This document shows positions 1-11,106 of a stretch of 64,000 nt of DNA, one piece after another. The DNA comes from Exophiala sp. HKRS030 (Eukaryota > Ascomycota > Eurotiomycetes > Chaetothyriales > Herpotrichiellaceae): assembly GCA_023897205.1 (NCBI GenBank), contig JAHWDD010000002.1, positions 3,410,001-3,474,000 of the forward strand, given 5' to 3'. Below the pieces are notes generated by a model. That model saw only the letters and a program-made list of their open reading frames with translations. It ran no database searches and was not told the DNA's origin. The first letter of the stretch is position 1, and each line of letters begins with the position of its first letter. Made by a program: the position numbers and the translations under genes.

Positions 1-875
1 GGCATGGGCTCGTTGATAAACATGGGAGAGGTCAGAGCTAACCAGTCCGGCGACTCAACCATGGGCGCCTTGCCCATGAATGCGACGGAGTAGTCGTCTC
101 CCAAAGGAAAGCCGAACCCTTGGGTAGTGCCCTGGACGTGCATAGAATCCAGAGACGGGGGAGGATATGCTTGGTTAGGGACGGCAAAATCGATGCTTCG
201 GGGTTGTGTAATCTGTGGTACCAACGACTGGTCCATATCGTGCATTGGACCGCCATTGTTCATGGTCATGCCGGTCGTAGGGTCAAAACTGGCAAAGAAA
301 CTGTTTTGATTGTGGTGGCTTGTGTCGAATGTCGCACTCGGTGGAGTGTGGTTCGAAGGCATACCGTTGGTGTCGACAAGCTCAACAAGGCCATCTCGTG
401 TGGTGTACGAAGTGCTGGAATATTTCCTGACACCAAGGTCTTGCCTCATTGTCGCGGCATTCGGTGCGGGAGGAACGTTCGCAATGACCGTGTCTTCGTT
501 CTGATCCGTCTCTTTTTTGGGCGCCCTTCCGCGCTTTTTGTGAGCTCGAGCATACTCACACACCAGAGAATTGTCGGTACAGTGCGCACATGGTTGTTTT
601 CCATCGCACTTTGTGCGCAGCTGGTTACACTGGTCGCAGGCTCGACTGATTCGGCGGCGAACTGCCGAGGCATCGTTGGCCACGTTCCCGTCCAGTTCAG
701 ACTCCCTCCTCTTGCGGCCTGCCTGTAGATTGGACCCCATCTCATAAGATTGTTGACTGGAGTGGAGTATGGAGGAGAGTTGCTGCGGTTGAGACTGCAT
801 CATGTCGGGCCTCTGGCCGTAATCGTGGAATTCGGCGTAGCCATTGTGGGATTGTGGGGGAATGCGGGAGAGCAT
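1..875 (-). CDS. xlnR: XlnR/Xyr1-like Zn2Cys6 xylanolytic regulator (3' truncated by window edge)
   Basis: Read on the minus strand from an ATG at 873-875, the frame is open to base 1 (291 codons) with no intron, so only the N-terminal part is present. A binuclear zinc cluster lies near residues 85-112: [20 protein letters not shown], then PCAH C-x6-C, giving Cys spacing C-x2-C-x6-C-x5-C-x2-C-x6-C, followed by a basic KKRGRAPKK stretch. The [17 protein letters not shown] core is, to my knowledge, characteristic of XlnR/Xyr1 regulators, which activate xylanase, xylosidase and xylose-catabolism genes through GGCTAA-type sites. The upstream frame stays open past this ATG, so an earlier start is possible, but the MLSRIPP start resembles the MLS.. 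starts of Xyr1 proteins. The central and C-terminal regulatory domains lie outside the window. Its neighbours are xylan-degradation genes. Family confidence is high; true orthology cannot be tested from this fragment. Confidence 0.8.
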   Translation of the reverse strand, partial: MLSRIPPQSHNGYAEFHDYGQRPDMMQSQPQQLSSILHSSQQSYEMGSNLQAGRKRRESELDGNVANDASAVRRRISRACDQCNQLRTKCDGKQPCAHCTDNSLVCEYARAHKKRGRAPKKETDQNEDTVIANVPPAPNAATMRQDLGVRKYSSTSYTTRDGLVELVDTNGMPSNHTPPSATFDTSHHNQNSFFASFDPTTGMTMNNGGPMHDMDQSLVPQITQPRSIDFAVPNQAYPPPSLDSMHVQGTTQGFGFPLGDDYSVAFMGKAPMVESPDWLALTSPMFINEPM

Positions 876-3800
876 GTTGAATAGCAACCGTGAGCGACGC
901 CAACTACAGCGAGTGCTGCTGTCATATCTCAGAGGATGCAGGCAATTGCTGGTGTCGTCGCCCGTAGGAGTGGTGGACGAAGTATGCAATAGTGAAGAGC
1001 ACACAGCACAAGACAGGGCCACCCACAGTCTGGAGTCTAGGCGATGCTACTCCGTACCAGCAGGAGGAATGGAGAAAGATGCCGGTGTCGGTGGCGCGGG
1101 CGTCGAGTGGTGATAAAATGGATTGTGGAGCCTGGATTTTTTGCTCACATGAGTGGAAGTAGGAACAGCACGCGGCAATGGTGTAGCGCAAGGGCCCGAC
1201 AAATGGTACACGACTGTATGCCTGTAGCCAGAAAAGTGAGCGGAAGTGTAACCAATGCCAGTTCCACAGAGAAGCGAAGAAAAAGCGTAGCCTTCTTGTG
1301 CTTCGTACTAGGCGTAGTCAGTCCGGGCTGAAGGTGCCGAAGAGTGGAAGGCAAAAAACCGAGGAGCAAAGGAAGAGAGGAGCGGCAGGGTCTGGTTGGT
1401 CGTAGTTGCAGCGTTATTGAACAGTATTGCTCGTTTGCTCGTAAGGTCAGGACTGTACCTAAATTGTTAGTTCGTTGGGTCCTGTGCCTCGTGGTGAGCA
1501 AAGACCTGGGGACGAGAACGATGAGTCCAATCAATCATGCATCTGCCCGGGGTTGGAACTGCTCATGGCTGGTTGACGGTGCATCTTTTCCAGCCTTGGA
1601 CAGGGATTGAAGCTTGGTATACCTGGAGAGGGAACAGGGAGCGAGGGAGCTACATCCCGGGGGGGTTGCCTCACTAAGATCACTAGTGACCCCCTATAGG
1701 TGCGAGTACAGGTAAGCCCCGGGGTTGGCAGATACCCAGAAAGGTGCCTATAGGCCACAATTGGGCCTGCCTTCCTAGGTGTTTGTACAGTAGGTTGGTA
1801 CCGGGGAAGTCCTGTACCCGTAGTAAGGCCGCAATTCTGGCATAGTAATCTCTCTTCCGCCATTAATCCACCCTTTCTCATTTCCCCTCTCTACCTGATA
1901 CTCTTGCACTGTCTTGTCGTCTTTTTCTTGTTCTCTGCATTGTTGATCCAAACACACCCCAGCTAGGAGCGTTACTTGACATGCCCATGCCATACACTCC
2001 CTGGCTTGAGCTCGTGCCGTCTGTGGAGATGGAGGAGTGGTAGATGCGGGGGGGTTGCCACTAAAGCAGAGCCACTGTTTGGCCACTAAAGAGACCTACT
2101 TGCACTCTGTACTCCAGTAGTACGTAGAAGGCCCCAAATGCACTGGTCACCAAATCATCACTTGACCGCTTCATTCAGCTGCACACCATCCAGTGGACCG
2201 GCAAATCGTCTGCGGGACTATCTTCCTTCTTGTATTTCTGCTTCATCATATAATGACTGTTCGTATCGTTCCTAGCCAAGTGTGTAGCATGCCACATCCC
2301 ATGTCAGAGCTGCAACTTGCGAATGGTGCGAACCTTCTTAGTCGAGGTTGGTGTTCCATCCACGACTGCGCTTACCTACGCGACCTCATCCCCAAGCTGC
2401 AAGCTGCGGCTTTTGCAGATCCCAAGATAGAAGCCTTGTTCCGATTTGCTTGTTGCACATACCCATTGATATCGTAGTTGGTTTCGGCCCCGGGTCAAGG
2501 ATGTCGAGCTTCGTTCAGCAGTCCAGGTAAATACCTAGGTAGACAATTGGTTGACAACGCTCGTTACTCTGAGCGACGAGTCGGCGCTTAATATAAGCTG
2601 TTTGCTGAATACTACACCAATGTTCTCGGAGCCATTCCTGGACACATGATTCAAGGTCACAGTGTCAGCCTCCTGTACTTGTACCTCCTCCTTTTTAGAG
2701 CAGCAGGGGTTCTCTCCTCTTCCAGTATGTCCTTGAATGCGTTTCATCGAGGCCCTTCTTTCCTGACCTTGCAGCATTTTGCGTAGGTGCTACCCCCGGC
2801 TTGAAGCAAGCGTGTACCACAAGCCCTCCTCTCATTATCGAGTTGGAAAGCAAAAATACAGATGGTAGAATGTCCCGGCAAGCAAGTTGAGGCGCAATAC
2901 CTCGTGGAAGGTAAATAATCAGCTGTGAATCAACAATCTCGGGAACGGTTTCCAGTTTCCAGGCTCGTCGATCCTCAAACAGGATGGAGGAGGTGGGCGC
3001 GGTCTTGGATGTATACCATGTTCGAGATCTCGCGGCAGAATGAAGAGGCACGCATGGTTGGTACGGCTGTCTGGAAAGTGACTTCTTTCTGGAAGTGCAA
3101 AAGAATTAGTACACTGGGTAGGAAGGAAAGCAAGGTGTGTCTTATTCATCAGAGCCCTTCAACCTTCGTCTCAGGTGAATGGGTATGTCGGAAGATCTTG
3201 ACATGATCCTTCGTACATAGGTCTCTTCATGCATCGACCGTTCGATGCCCAGGACACGAACGACATGACCGAGTACTACCACGTCGGAAATATTGATCTG
3301 ATGTCGTTTCATGCCAGGCCCGTTGGAGACGAGGTCGAGAAGTGATGTTAGAAGTAGCGACAGGGAAAAGCATTGAACTTGTTCAGGCTATTTCCCCCGC
3401 GATATCAACCACTACATGGTGGACAGTAGAGCCCCAGATCTAACACGGGGCTAAATGCACGACTTCATCCCTGACGGCCAAGGAGATCTTGACTCGCAGA
3501 TCTCATAGTCCGATTGGTAACATCCTTGATCCTGCCAATGCTGATACCGTCTCGAATACCACAGAAGTCCTGTCGAGGCAGAATCCGGCTAATAGGCTAC
3601 CCCCAGATGCTACATGAGAGGGCAGTCTTGTTTTAGCCGATATCGCCATATTTGCCTTGGTGAGCCATGGTGAGGCATTCATGAGTAGTAGTATATCAGC
3701 AGATATCATCGTTCTCAAGACCAGCGTCGTTGAATACATTGCACAGTAAAACAGTTCGGGGATGCAAGTCGCGGCCGACGGTGCGATGTTGTTCCGTTCC

Positions 3801-4279
3801 GGCCAAAAGCAGACTGCCAAATTAGGACACCATCGCCTGTACTCCATAATGGTTCAACGATGCGGAATAACATCCCTTCAATTGGCACGGGCGTAAAACT
3901 GACTCTAAAGCAACCGTTGACTGGGAGAAAGGTCATATCAATGATGGAATATGATGACCGTTGACGGCGACTATACGCCCACCACCGAGCTATAAACCTT
4001 GGAAGCCACCGACAATCCCCAATTAATATGACTGTTATCAGCACTATCGGATGACGGATTAACTATCAATCTACCATTTTTACTTTGAGGCGTTTCTTTC
4101 ACCGATACCACTCTGTCAAGCAACTCGAAAGAACGTTTCCGCGTATATAGCTTGTCTCCGCGCTTCGTTTTCTTGACCAAAACAGAAAATCCTCCACAAA
4201 GTCCGACGTTGCACATATCGCCTCGCCCAAGAACAAAGCCAGAACTCGTCCCAAACAAATCACTTCTACATTCGACAAG
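876..4279. other. 3.4 kb intergenic region upstream of the XlnR-like gene
   Basis: No convincing complete gene. Scattered ORFs of 60-130 codons have no recognisable family and often start at non-ATG codons. It contains one TACTCCGTAC motif (1048-1057), a TTTAGCC (GGCTAAA on the minus strand) at 3632-3638, and one exon-like fragment described separately at 3202-3345. The length suits a long regulatory 5' region for the regulator, which is an inference. Confidence 0.5.
3202..3345 (+). pseudogene. Orphan exon-like fragment
   Basis: A short open stretch between a TGA at 3199 and a TGA at 3343, with an ATG at 3229. The peptide (MHRPFDAQDTND, then TEYYHVGNIDLMSFHARP) has the composition of real protein rather than noise, and a possible acceptor (TACATAG) precedes it. 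No upstream exon with matching phase could be found and I do not recognise the family. It could be the last exon of a decayed gene or chance. Confidence 0.25.
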
Positions 4280-4772
4280 ATGGCAGCCGAAGCTGAAAAC
4301 GTTCCGATCCCCTCAAGCTGTCACTGCGGCGCCATCAAAGTCACAGTTCCACGGCTGCCTCAATATACCAATTACTGTCAATGCACCATCTGCAGGCGCT
4401 ACGGCGTGGCATGGGCCTATTACCACCCGGACGAGGTCAAGATTGAGACCAAGCCCGACGCGATAACCAGACAATACATTTGGGGAGACCGAACTGCTTC
4501 TTTCAATTTTTGTGACAACTGTGGCTGCATGTAAAATCGAACCCCTCCCTTTCTGACGATTGAGATTTGAAAAACTGATGGTGTTTAGGTGCTACTGGTG
4601 GCCGCTCGGGCCTCGTCCGACTGACGGAGAAGAGTATATGATGGGGGTCAACACCAACAACATGGATCCGGAGGTGTTGAAGTACGTCGATCGGAAGTTT
4701 AGCTATTCGTACGTGAAAGTTCCTATGAAGGCGAAAGACGCGACTCATCCTGAGGATCTGGCGACGTATTAA
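4280..4772 (+). CDS. GFA/CENP-V domain zinc protein
   Basis: Two exons, 4280-4530 and 4589-4772, joined across a 58-nt intron (GTAAAA..TTTAG), give 144 aa. The protein has the cysteine pattern of the glutathione-dependent formaldehyde-activating (GFA)/CENP-V fold: SCHCGAIKV near residue 13, CQCTICRRYG near 35 and CDNCGCMC near 80, the last one completed only after splicing. Family members bind structural zinc and are small cytosolic proteins; the catalytic role in formaldehyde metabolism is disputed, so no specific reaction is claimed. The spliced length is normal for fungal single-domain members. It sits tail to tail with the esterase gene, 141 bp apart. Any role in the adjacent xylan block is unsupported beyond proximity. 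Confidence 0.85.
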
Positions 4773-4913
4773 CACTAGTTCTGGAAGGTCTTATGATGAG
4801 ATGCACTGTTTACGAGGTACAGTTTTATCTTATAACTATTCAACTATACATAGACGACTTGTAGTGTAGACCACCTGTGAGCGGGCCAGTCCCCATGTCA
4901 ACCTGGGGATTCC

Positions 4914-7016
4914 TCACTGGTCAAGGTAGTAGCTGATACTGTAGTTCAACCAAGCACACTGTGGTAAATCCACAAAGGTCCCGTCGTATGACGGATAGTT
5001 GAAATGTTTGATTGGACCAGTGGCACTGCTGACCTTCTTCCACGGTCCCGACTGTTGTACTCCTTGCAAAGCCTTTGTGTAACCCCTAGACCTGAGGTAG
5101 TCAACTGGAGGGTTCGGCTGTCCGGTCTTGACGAACTCGGCAAAGTATCCACTGACGAGTTGGACGGAGTAGAGGTCGTTGGCGTCCCGCAAGGGGTCGT
5201 AAAAGTTGCCAAACAGCCAGGCCATATCGGCCCCATGGAGCTTGAAATAAGGCAAGTTGGGGTTGCCGTGAGGATAGCCAGGAGTGACCGGCGCGCCCGT
5301 CACGTTTTCGGGGTTGTAGCCATCGATGGTCCTCTCGAATTGATAAAAGTACGTGGCAGGGAACGTGCCCGTCTTCGCTCCGGCCCACACGGTGGCTTGG
5401 TCGACGCAGCGGAACGTGTTGTCAGTGGCCACTCGCTGCGTGACGTTGAACGAGTCGAAAGTCACATTGCCAGTGTCATAATAGGGGAACAAACCAGACT
5501 TGATGATGGCCTGGGCGTACGACTCGTTGATCCCGAGTCCGTACATGAGACCCGCGGTCTCGTTCATGACGGGAGTGGGCGACAGATTCGAGAACGAAGC
5601 GCCGTCGTTTGCCGCCACGCCGAAAATGATGGGCACATTCGCGGCACTGCCGTTACGATTGACGACGTCCAGCTCGGGAGTGTTGACGATCGTGCCGTCT
5701 TGGACGACGTACCGAGCGACGGTCTCGAGAGAGACCAAGTCGGTGGCGTTGGCCTGCTTGAGGCACGCGATCTTGCCCTTCAGTGTAGGTTGGGTACAGT
5801 TCGACCCGTTGAAGATTTGAGGGCCCGCGACGGTGTAGGACTCGTTGATGGTGTAGTAGGACGAGTAGGTCGTTCCATAGTTCCCCTCGAGACCGAGGTC
5901 GGCACCGCCGCCCAGGTTGGACATCGCAACCGCCCCTTGGAACATGCCAATGGCAGGTGGACTACCCAAAAGGGTCCGGACAGACCCGGCACCGGCAGAC
6001 TCTCCTATGATTGTAATCTGCTTCGGGTCACCTCCAAACTTTGCAATGTTCTGAACCGTCCACTCCAGTGCCAGGATCTGGTCCCCGATACCAAAGTTGC
6101 CTTTGATGTCTGTGCCCGGGACGGCGAGGAAACCGAGTGTACTGAGGCGGTAGTTGATGGTGACGACCACAATATCCTCTCGAGAGGCAAGGTTGCCGCC
6201 GTCGCTCAGGGGGTCAGCGCCAGTACCTCCCGTAAAGCCGCCTCCGTGGATCCAAAACAGGACGGGCCGCAGGCCCTTGGTCGATCCAGCCTTGGGAATG
6301 TACGGGGTTTGAATGTTCAGGAAGAGGCAATCTTCACTTCCGCTACCCACTTGAATACACTGGGAACCATAAGCTGTGGCGTTCACGACCTTGCCGGTCT
6401 CCGTATACTTTTGTGGGTATTGGAATCTCTCGGGTGGATTGGCATATCTTATGCCTAGGAACCGGAAAGACTTCTGGTTCCGATACCCAACGTAAGTGTT
6501 GCCAGCTGCGGCGACGCTGATCTCATTGGCTTTGCTCGCAGTCGAGTTTGGTGGTTCGCTGGCCCTACTGCTTTGTGTGCACAGCACAGGCAGGACGGCA
6601 TTGCCCTGTGCTGTAGGCTGAAACGATAGTTGCGAGTTTTGAGAAAGCTGCAGGTTCTCTCCTGCGATATGGTATGCTTGATCTGGTACGACTCTACCCG
6701 CGAATGCCAGGTATGACAACGCGGAGACAAAATCAGAGCTGTAGTTGTGAATAGTGGCTTGCGTCAACAATGTTTCGCTCAACGCACCACAGGCTGCTGA
6801 TGCCGAGCTCGCGGTCATGGGATCGAGCAGGATAGCTCCGACATGATTGATATCATCGGAAGCATTCAGGTTGTTTTGGTACACGAATGTCAACGAACTC
6901 TGGGCATTTGAGGCGGACACACCAGCTCTGGCTTCGACATCATGAGGATGACTGCAAGCAGTCACAACGAGCAGAACCAACGGCAATGCGACTCGTCTTA
7001 GGGATGCCATGTTCAA
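4914..7016 (-). CDS. Secreted type-B carboxylesterase
   Basis: Intronless, 700 aa. An N-terminal hydrophobic stretch (LRRVALPLVLLVVTACS) predicts secretion. The alpha/beta-hydrolase domain runs from about residue 170: SEDCLFLNI near 227, the oxyanion HGGG near 257, the nucleophile elbow GESAGAGS with Ser340, a GVAANDGASF acid-loop candidate, and HGADMAWLFGN carrying the likely catalytic His. This is the COesterase (Pfam PF00135) fold. Residues about 30-165 form an extra domain before the catalytic domain that is absent from ordinary ~550-aa fungal carboxylesterases. The substrate cannot be read from sequence; placement head to head with the GH115 glucuronidase suggests hemicellulose esters such as acetyl or feruloyl groups, which is inference. 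Many NxS/T sites fit an extracellular glycoprotein. Confidence 0.85.
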   Translation of the reverse strand: MNMASLRRVALPLVLLVVTACSHPHDVEARAGVSASNAQSSLTFVYQNNLNASDDINHVGAILLDPMTASSASAACGALSETLLTQATIHNYSSDFVSALSYLAFAGRVVPDQAYHIAGENLQLSQNSQLSFQPTAQGNAVLPVLCTQSSRASEPPNSTASKANEISVAAAGNTYVGYRNQKSFRFLGIRYANPPERFQYPQKYTETGKVVNATAYGSQCIQVGSGSEDCLFLNIQTPYIPKAGSTKGLRPVLFWIHGGGFTGGTGADPLSDGGNLASREDIVVVTINYRLSTLGFLAVPGTDIKGNFGIGDQILALEWTVQNIAKFGGDPKQITIIGESAGAGSVRTLLGSPPAIGMFQGAVAMSNLGGGADLGLEGNYGTTYSSYYTINESYTVAGPQIFNGSNCTQPTLKGKIACLKQANATDLVSLETVARYVVQDGTIVNTPELDVVNRNGSAANVPIIFGVAANDGASFSNLSPTPVMNETAGLMYGLGINESYAQAIIKSGLFPYYDTGNVTFDSFNVTQRVATDNTFRCVDQATVWAGAKTGTFPATYFYQFERTIDGYNPENVTGAPVTPGYPHGNPNLPYFKLHGADMAWLFGNFYDPLRDANDLYSVQLVSGYFAEFVKTGQPNPPVDYLRSRGYTKALQGVQQSGPWKKVSSATGPIKHFNYPSYDGTFVDLPQCAWLNYSISYYLDQ

Positions 7017-7550
7017 TCGCGGTCGATTCCACTGAAAGAGAAACTGGAAAATGAAAGGGATAGAACCACAGCAGCTTTCATCGAGTAGGAGAAAATGTCC
7101 TTACTATTATCATTGCGAGCTCGACCATGGCTCCTCGGTATTTCGCCCACAACTTCACTTCCATCCATCCGTAACCACTATGCATCATCGACTTTCTGTC
7201 TTGCGTCTGGCGAGACAGTTCGGCTCTATGGCCAGGGAAGAAAAACTCAAGCTGCCATACCTGGATTGGAAGGACGTTCAGCGCGGCTCCTCCACGACGC
7301 TTGTCTGCCGGTGCAGGAAAATGCGGAGGAGGAAAATGCAAGCGTCACTATCAGGCTGAGAAGAGAAGACCTCGCGGCGTCACAAGAGAGCAGGGTATCC
7401 GAGATCGAGCAGCCTGGAGCATTACAGGCTATTCAAACTCATGGTCGTCGTCGAATGCGCTAGTCAATGTCAGCCCCTGCTGGGCTTGATCTGGTGGTAC
7501 GGAGTACAGTAGGTCGGAATGTTCGACTCTGGTCTGGGGGGCCTTCTTTA

Positions 7551-7557
7551 GGCTAAA
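7551..7557 (+). promoter_or_regulatory. Candidate XlnR site GGCTAAA
   Basis: Exact match to the GGCTAAA form of the XlnR consensus, 514 bp upstream of the GH115 start codon and 535 bp upstream of the divergent esterase start. Binding is inferred. Confidence 0.4.
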
Positions 7558-7752
7558 TTCGATGCCAGGGGAAAAGATCTTGTCAACACCTCCAGAGATC
7601 AGTTCATTTCCCGAAAACGGCCCTGATCTTCAACCCACTGTTGGATTTTTATTCTTCCCTCGTTGCTTTCCGCTATCCAGATTTCGTCGGGCTCCACATC
7701 TATTCTGTGTGTACGGAAGACTTACGATGACAAGCTATACTGCCCGTACTTC

Positions 7753-7759
7753 GGCTAAA
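7753..7759 (+). promoter_or_regulatory. Candidate XlnR site GGCTAAA
   Basis: Second exact GGCTAAA in the same promoter region, same orientation, 308 bp upstream of the GH115 start codon. Binding is inferred. Confidence 0.4.
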
Positions 7760-8066
7760 TTTCTGGACTTGTTGCTTGCAATGTTGACCATGTTGGCCGG
7801 GATCTTTCTGAATGTGAAAATTGCGGTCCCCAACGAAAACAAGACTTGGGATCTGCAGACTTGTTATCCATTATGCGTTGACGAAGTGATATGCAAACAG
7901 TAATATTTTCCTGTGTAAGGTAAGGCACTTCTTGAGCCCCACCGTATACAAATGTATCGAGAGGTCGAGTATAGTCCTGGTTTGATGGTCTGCAATATGT
8001 GTTATATCTTCGCAAGATTGTTCATGGAGTGAAGTTGAACCTGTCATTCGATTTTCACGGCTCGAG

Positions 8067-11000
8067 ATGGTGACTTTTGGGATTTCCTTGACTCTGTTAT
8101 TGTCCTTTTGCTGGACCATCACTGCACAACAGCCACTGGTTACTTTTAGCCATACCCCAGGAGCGTTTCTTCTTGCGAATAGCTCGACCTCGCCGACGCT
8201 GGTTGTGAGTAGTGATGAATGGTTCGGGGTAAGAAGAGCTGCGAGTGACTTTGCTCAAGATGTCGGGCGAGTGACTGGAACAAATGGCAGTGTGGCCACA
8301 TTCAATTCGAACCTCACCGCCTCATCTTCATCTCCGGTCGTCATTGCAGGTACAATCGGGAAGTCTTCACTCATAAATCAGTTGGTGCAACAAGGAAAGA
8401 TAAATATCAATGACATCAAAGGGCAATGGGAAGCATATCAGGTCGAAGTGGTCCCAAATCCCATCAATGGGATCTCACAGGCGGTGGTTATTGCCGGTTC
8501 CGACAAAAGAGGAACGATATATGGTATCTACGACTTATCAGAGCAGATGGGCGTGTCGCCGTGGTACTGGTGGGCCGATGTTGCTGCCATGCCTCGTTCA
8601 TCAGTCTATGTTCTTAATCACACCAAGTTACAGCCTTCCCCGTCGGTCAAGTACCGTGGCTTCTTTCTGAACGATGAACAGCCTGCGCTCACCAATTGGA
8701 TCAATACTCGATTTTCTCCAGGCGAATACGGGCCTGGCTTCAATCATCTATTCTATTCGACCGTCTTCGAGCTGCTGTTGCGATTGAGAGCAAATTACCT
8801 TTGGCCAGCTCAATGGGGTAAGCGATGAATGTCACTGTAGAGACCAATAGCTGAGACTTGTACCAGGTTCGATGTTCAGTGTCGACGATCCCTTGAATCC
8901 AGCGATGGCAGACGATTATGGTATTGTAATGGGCACCAGTCATACCGAACCGATGATGAGAGCTACGAACGAACAGAGCCGCTTCATGAATGGCACATGG
9001 TCATGGTCCACAAATCGAGCCAATGTCACCGAATTCATGCGCCAGGGTGCTGTGAGAGCCAAACCGTACGAGTCATTATACACCATGGGAATGCGTGGTT
9101 TGGGGGACGTTGCCTCCCCTACACTTAACGCTAGCAGCCTAGAAACAATCGTCAATGTCCAGCAAGGATTGCTTCGACAAGTCTACAACATCTCCAATGT
9201 CTCGGCAATTCCTCAAATGTGGTGCCTATACAAAGAGGTGGGTGGATACTTTGCGGATGGTATGAATGTACCTGATGATGTGACCTTGTTGTGGTCCGAC
9301 GACAACTGGGCAAATATGCAACGTCTGCCTTTATCAAATGAGACCGGGCGTTCTGGTGGTGCCGGCATCTACTACCATGCTGATTACGTCGGAGATCCTA
9401 GAGACTACAAATGGATCGACACAAACTCTCTGCAGAAGTATTGGAGTGAGCTTCAGCAGGCATATGACAGGCAGGCTCGCACGATCTGGATCCTCAACGT
9501 CGGTGATCTGAAACCCATGGAGGTTCCCATCAGCTATTTCTTCGCCGCAGCCTATGACAACCCATCCCTTTCTTCACCGAATAGCACACATTCATGGCTC
9601 AGTCAATGGGTCGTTCGCCAATTTGGATCGGAAGTTGCAGACTCTACCGCCACAGTCCTTCTCAACTACTCCATGTACGCGGCCAGGAGGAAATATGAGC
9701 TCATTGATCCGTCCACTTATAGTCTCATCAACTACAATGAAGCAGACAATGTGCTACAACAATGGGCAGATCTGGTCAATATTGCATCGCAGATATACAA
9801 CAGTCTTGATGCCTCCCTCCAACCGTCGTATTTCGAGCTCGTTCTTCACAAGTGTATGGCAGGATACATTGTCACTTTGATTCATATCAACGCGGCAAAG
9901 AATAATTTGTATGAAGAGCAAGGAAGATCAAGCACGAATACTCTTGCGCAAACTGTGCTAAACAATTTTGCTCAAGACCATGCTTTGACCCAAAGGTACC
10001 ATCAACTCCTCAAAGGCAAGTGGAACCACATGATGGATCAAACTCATTTGGGGTACTACTACTGGCAGCAACCTATGCGAAACAGCCTCCCACCTCTCGG
10101 CTACGTTCAATCACAGGAAATCAGTTCGGCAGGACAACTGGGCGTGACTTGCGAGGGCAACAACGGCACTGTACCAGGAGACGACATGTACCACGCCTTA
10201 TCAACAAACATTCTTACGTTGCCACCAATGGACCCATACGGGCCTTCACGATGGATCGAGGTCTTCTCTCGAGGGACGGACGCCGTCAACTTCAAAGTCA
10301 CCAGCGAACCTCACATCGCAGTCACTCCGTCAAGTGGCTCCCTTCAAGCCAACGGCAATAATACTGACATGCGACTGATGGTATCAGTCAACTGGGCCCT
10401 GGCTCCCAACGGCTCTACAGTCTCCACGGTCAACATCACCACCACGACACCAAGCGGGCAATACATCAACGAGACCTATCCGTATAGTAGTTTCAGCATG
10501 CCACAGATAAGCGTCCCCGTGAACAAGACTTCAGTGCCTTCATCTTTCCATGGTTTCGTCGAGTCTGACCGCACCATATCCATTGAGCCAGAGCACTTTT
10601 CTGCGAACTTGTCGAACAGCAGCTCCTCAAGCGCATATTACCAGATAATACCGGCCTACGGACGTACAATGTCTGGAGTGGGGCTATTCCCATTCACAGC
10701 ACCGTCTCAAAAGGCTTCTTCCCCCTCAGCATCACCGAAGCTTGTCTACCATTTCTACACGGTCACCCCCAACGTGGCGAATGCCAACCTCACGGTCTAC
10801 GCCGGAACTGCAATGAACACCGACCCATCAAGACCCTTAAAATACGCCGTCAGTATAGACGACGCTTCTCCGCAGCTCGTCCAGCCAAATCCACTTACTC
10901 GTCTCTGGCCGTTGCCTGACATGTGGGGAGACATGGTCGCCAATGCGGCCATGACCAATACCACAACACACAATCTCAGTGAAGCAGGTGCACATAGTTT

Positions 11001-11106
11001 GAATCTTTGGCTGCTGGAGCCAGGACTCATCGTACAAAAACTGGTCCTCGACCTAGGAGGCGTAAGGCAGAGTTATCTCGGACCCCCGGAAAGTACAATC
11101 GTCTAA
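8067..11106 (+). CDS. Secreted GH115 xylan alpha-1,2-glucuronidase
   Basis: Exons 8067-8817 and 8867-11106 with a 49-nt intron (GTAAGC..CCAG); the join restores PAQWGSMFSVDD. The product is 996 aa, normal for the family. A signal peptide (TFGISLTLLLSFCWTITAQQ) starts it. Conserved GH115 blocks are visible: RGTIYGIYDLSEQ and SPWYWWADV near 145-175, KYRGFFLNDEQPALTNW near 195, then LRANYLWPAQW and EPMMRA in the barrel. GH115 enzymes remove (4-O-methyl)glucuronic acid from internal and terminal xylose residues of xylan, outside the cell. The C-terminal ~350 residues match the usual extra beta-rich domains of the family. It faces the esterase across a shared promoter with two GGCTAAA sites and converges on the GH10 xylanase gene. 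An ATG start with a clean signal peptide supports the chosen start. Confidence 0.92.

Larger units (their letters stand above)
7017..8066. promoter_or_regulatory. Divergent promoter region between esterase and GH115 genes
   Basis: This 1.05 kb head-to-head intergenic region holds two GGCTAAA heptamers on the plus strand (7551-7557 and 7753-7759), 514 and 308 bp before the GH115 start. GGCTAA(A/G) is the published XlnR binding consensus, and a XlnR-like gene lies at the left edge. A perfect GTACGGAGTAC occurs at 7497-7507. ORFs inside look like noise. Confidence 0.5.

Noticed and set aside
5004..6458. 484-codon plus-strand ORF
   Set aside because: Exact antisense of the carboxylesterase gene; Arg/Val/Gly-rich with no domain, a shadow of third-position GC bias.
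7095..7463. 122-codon plus-strand ORF in the esterase/GH115 promoter region
   Set aside because: No recognisable family, and several equally long frames overlap it on both strands; consistent with noise in promoter DNA.
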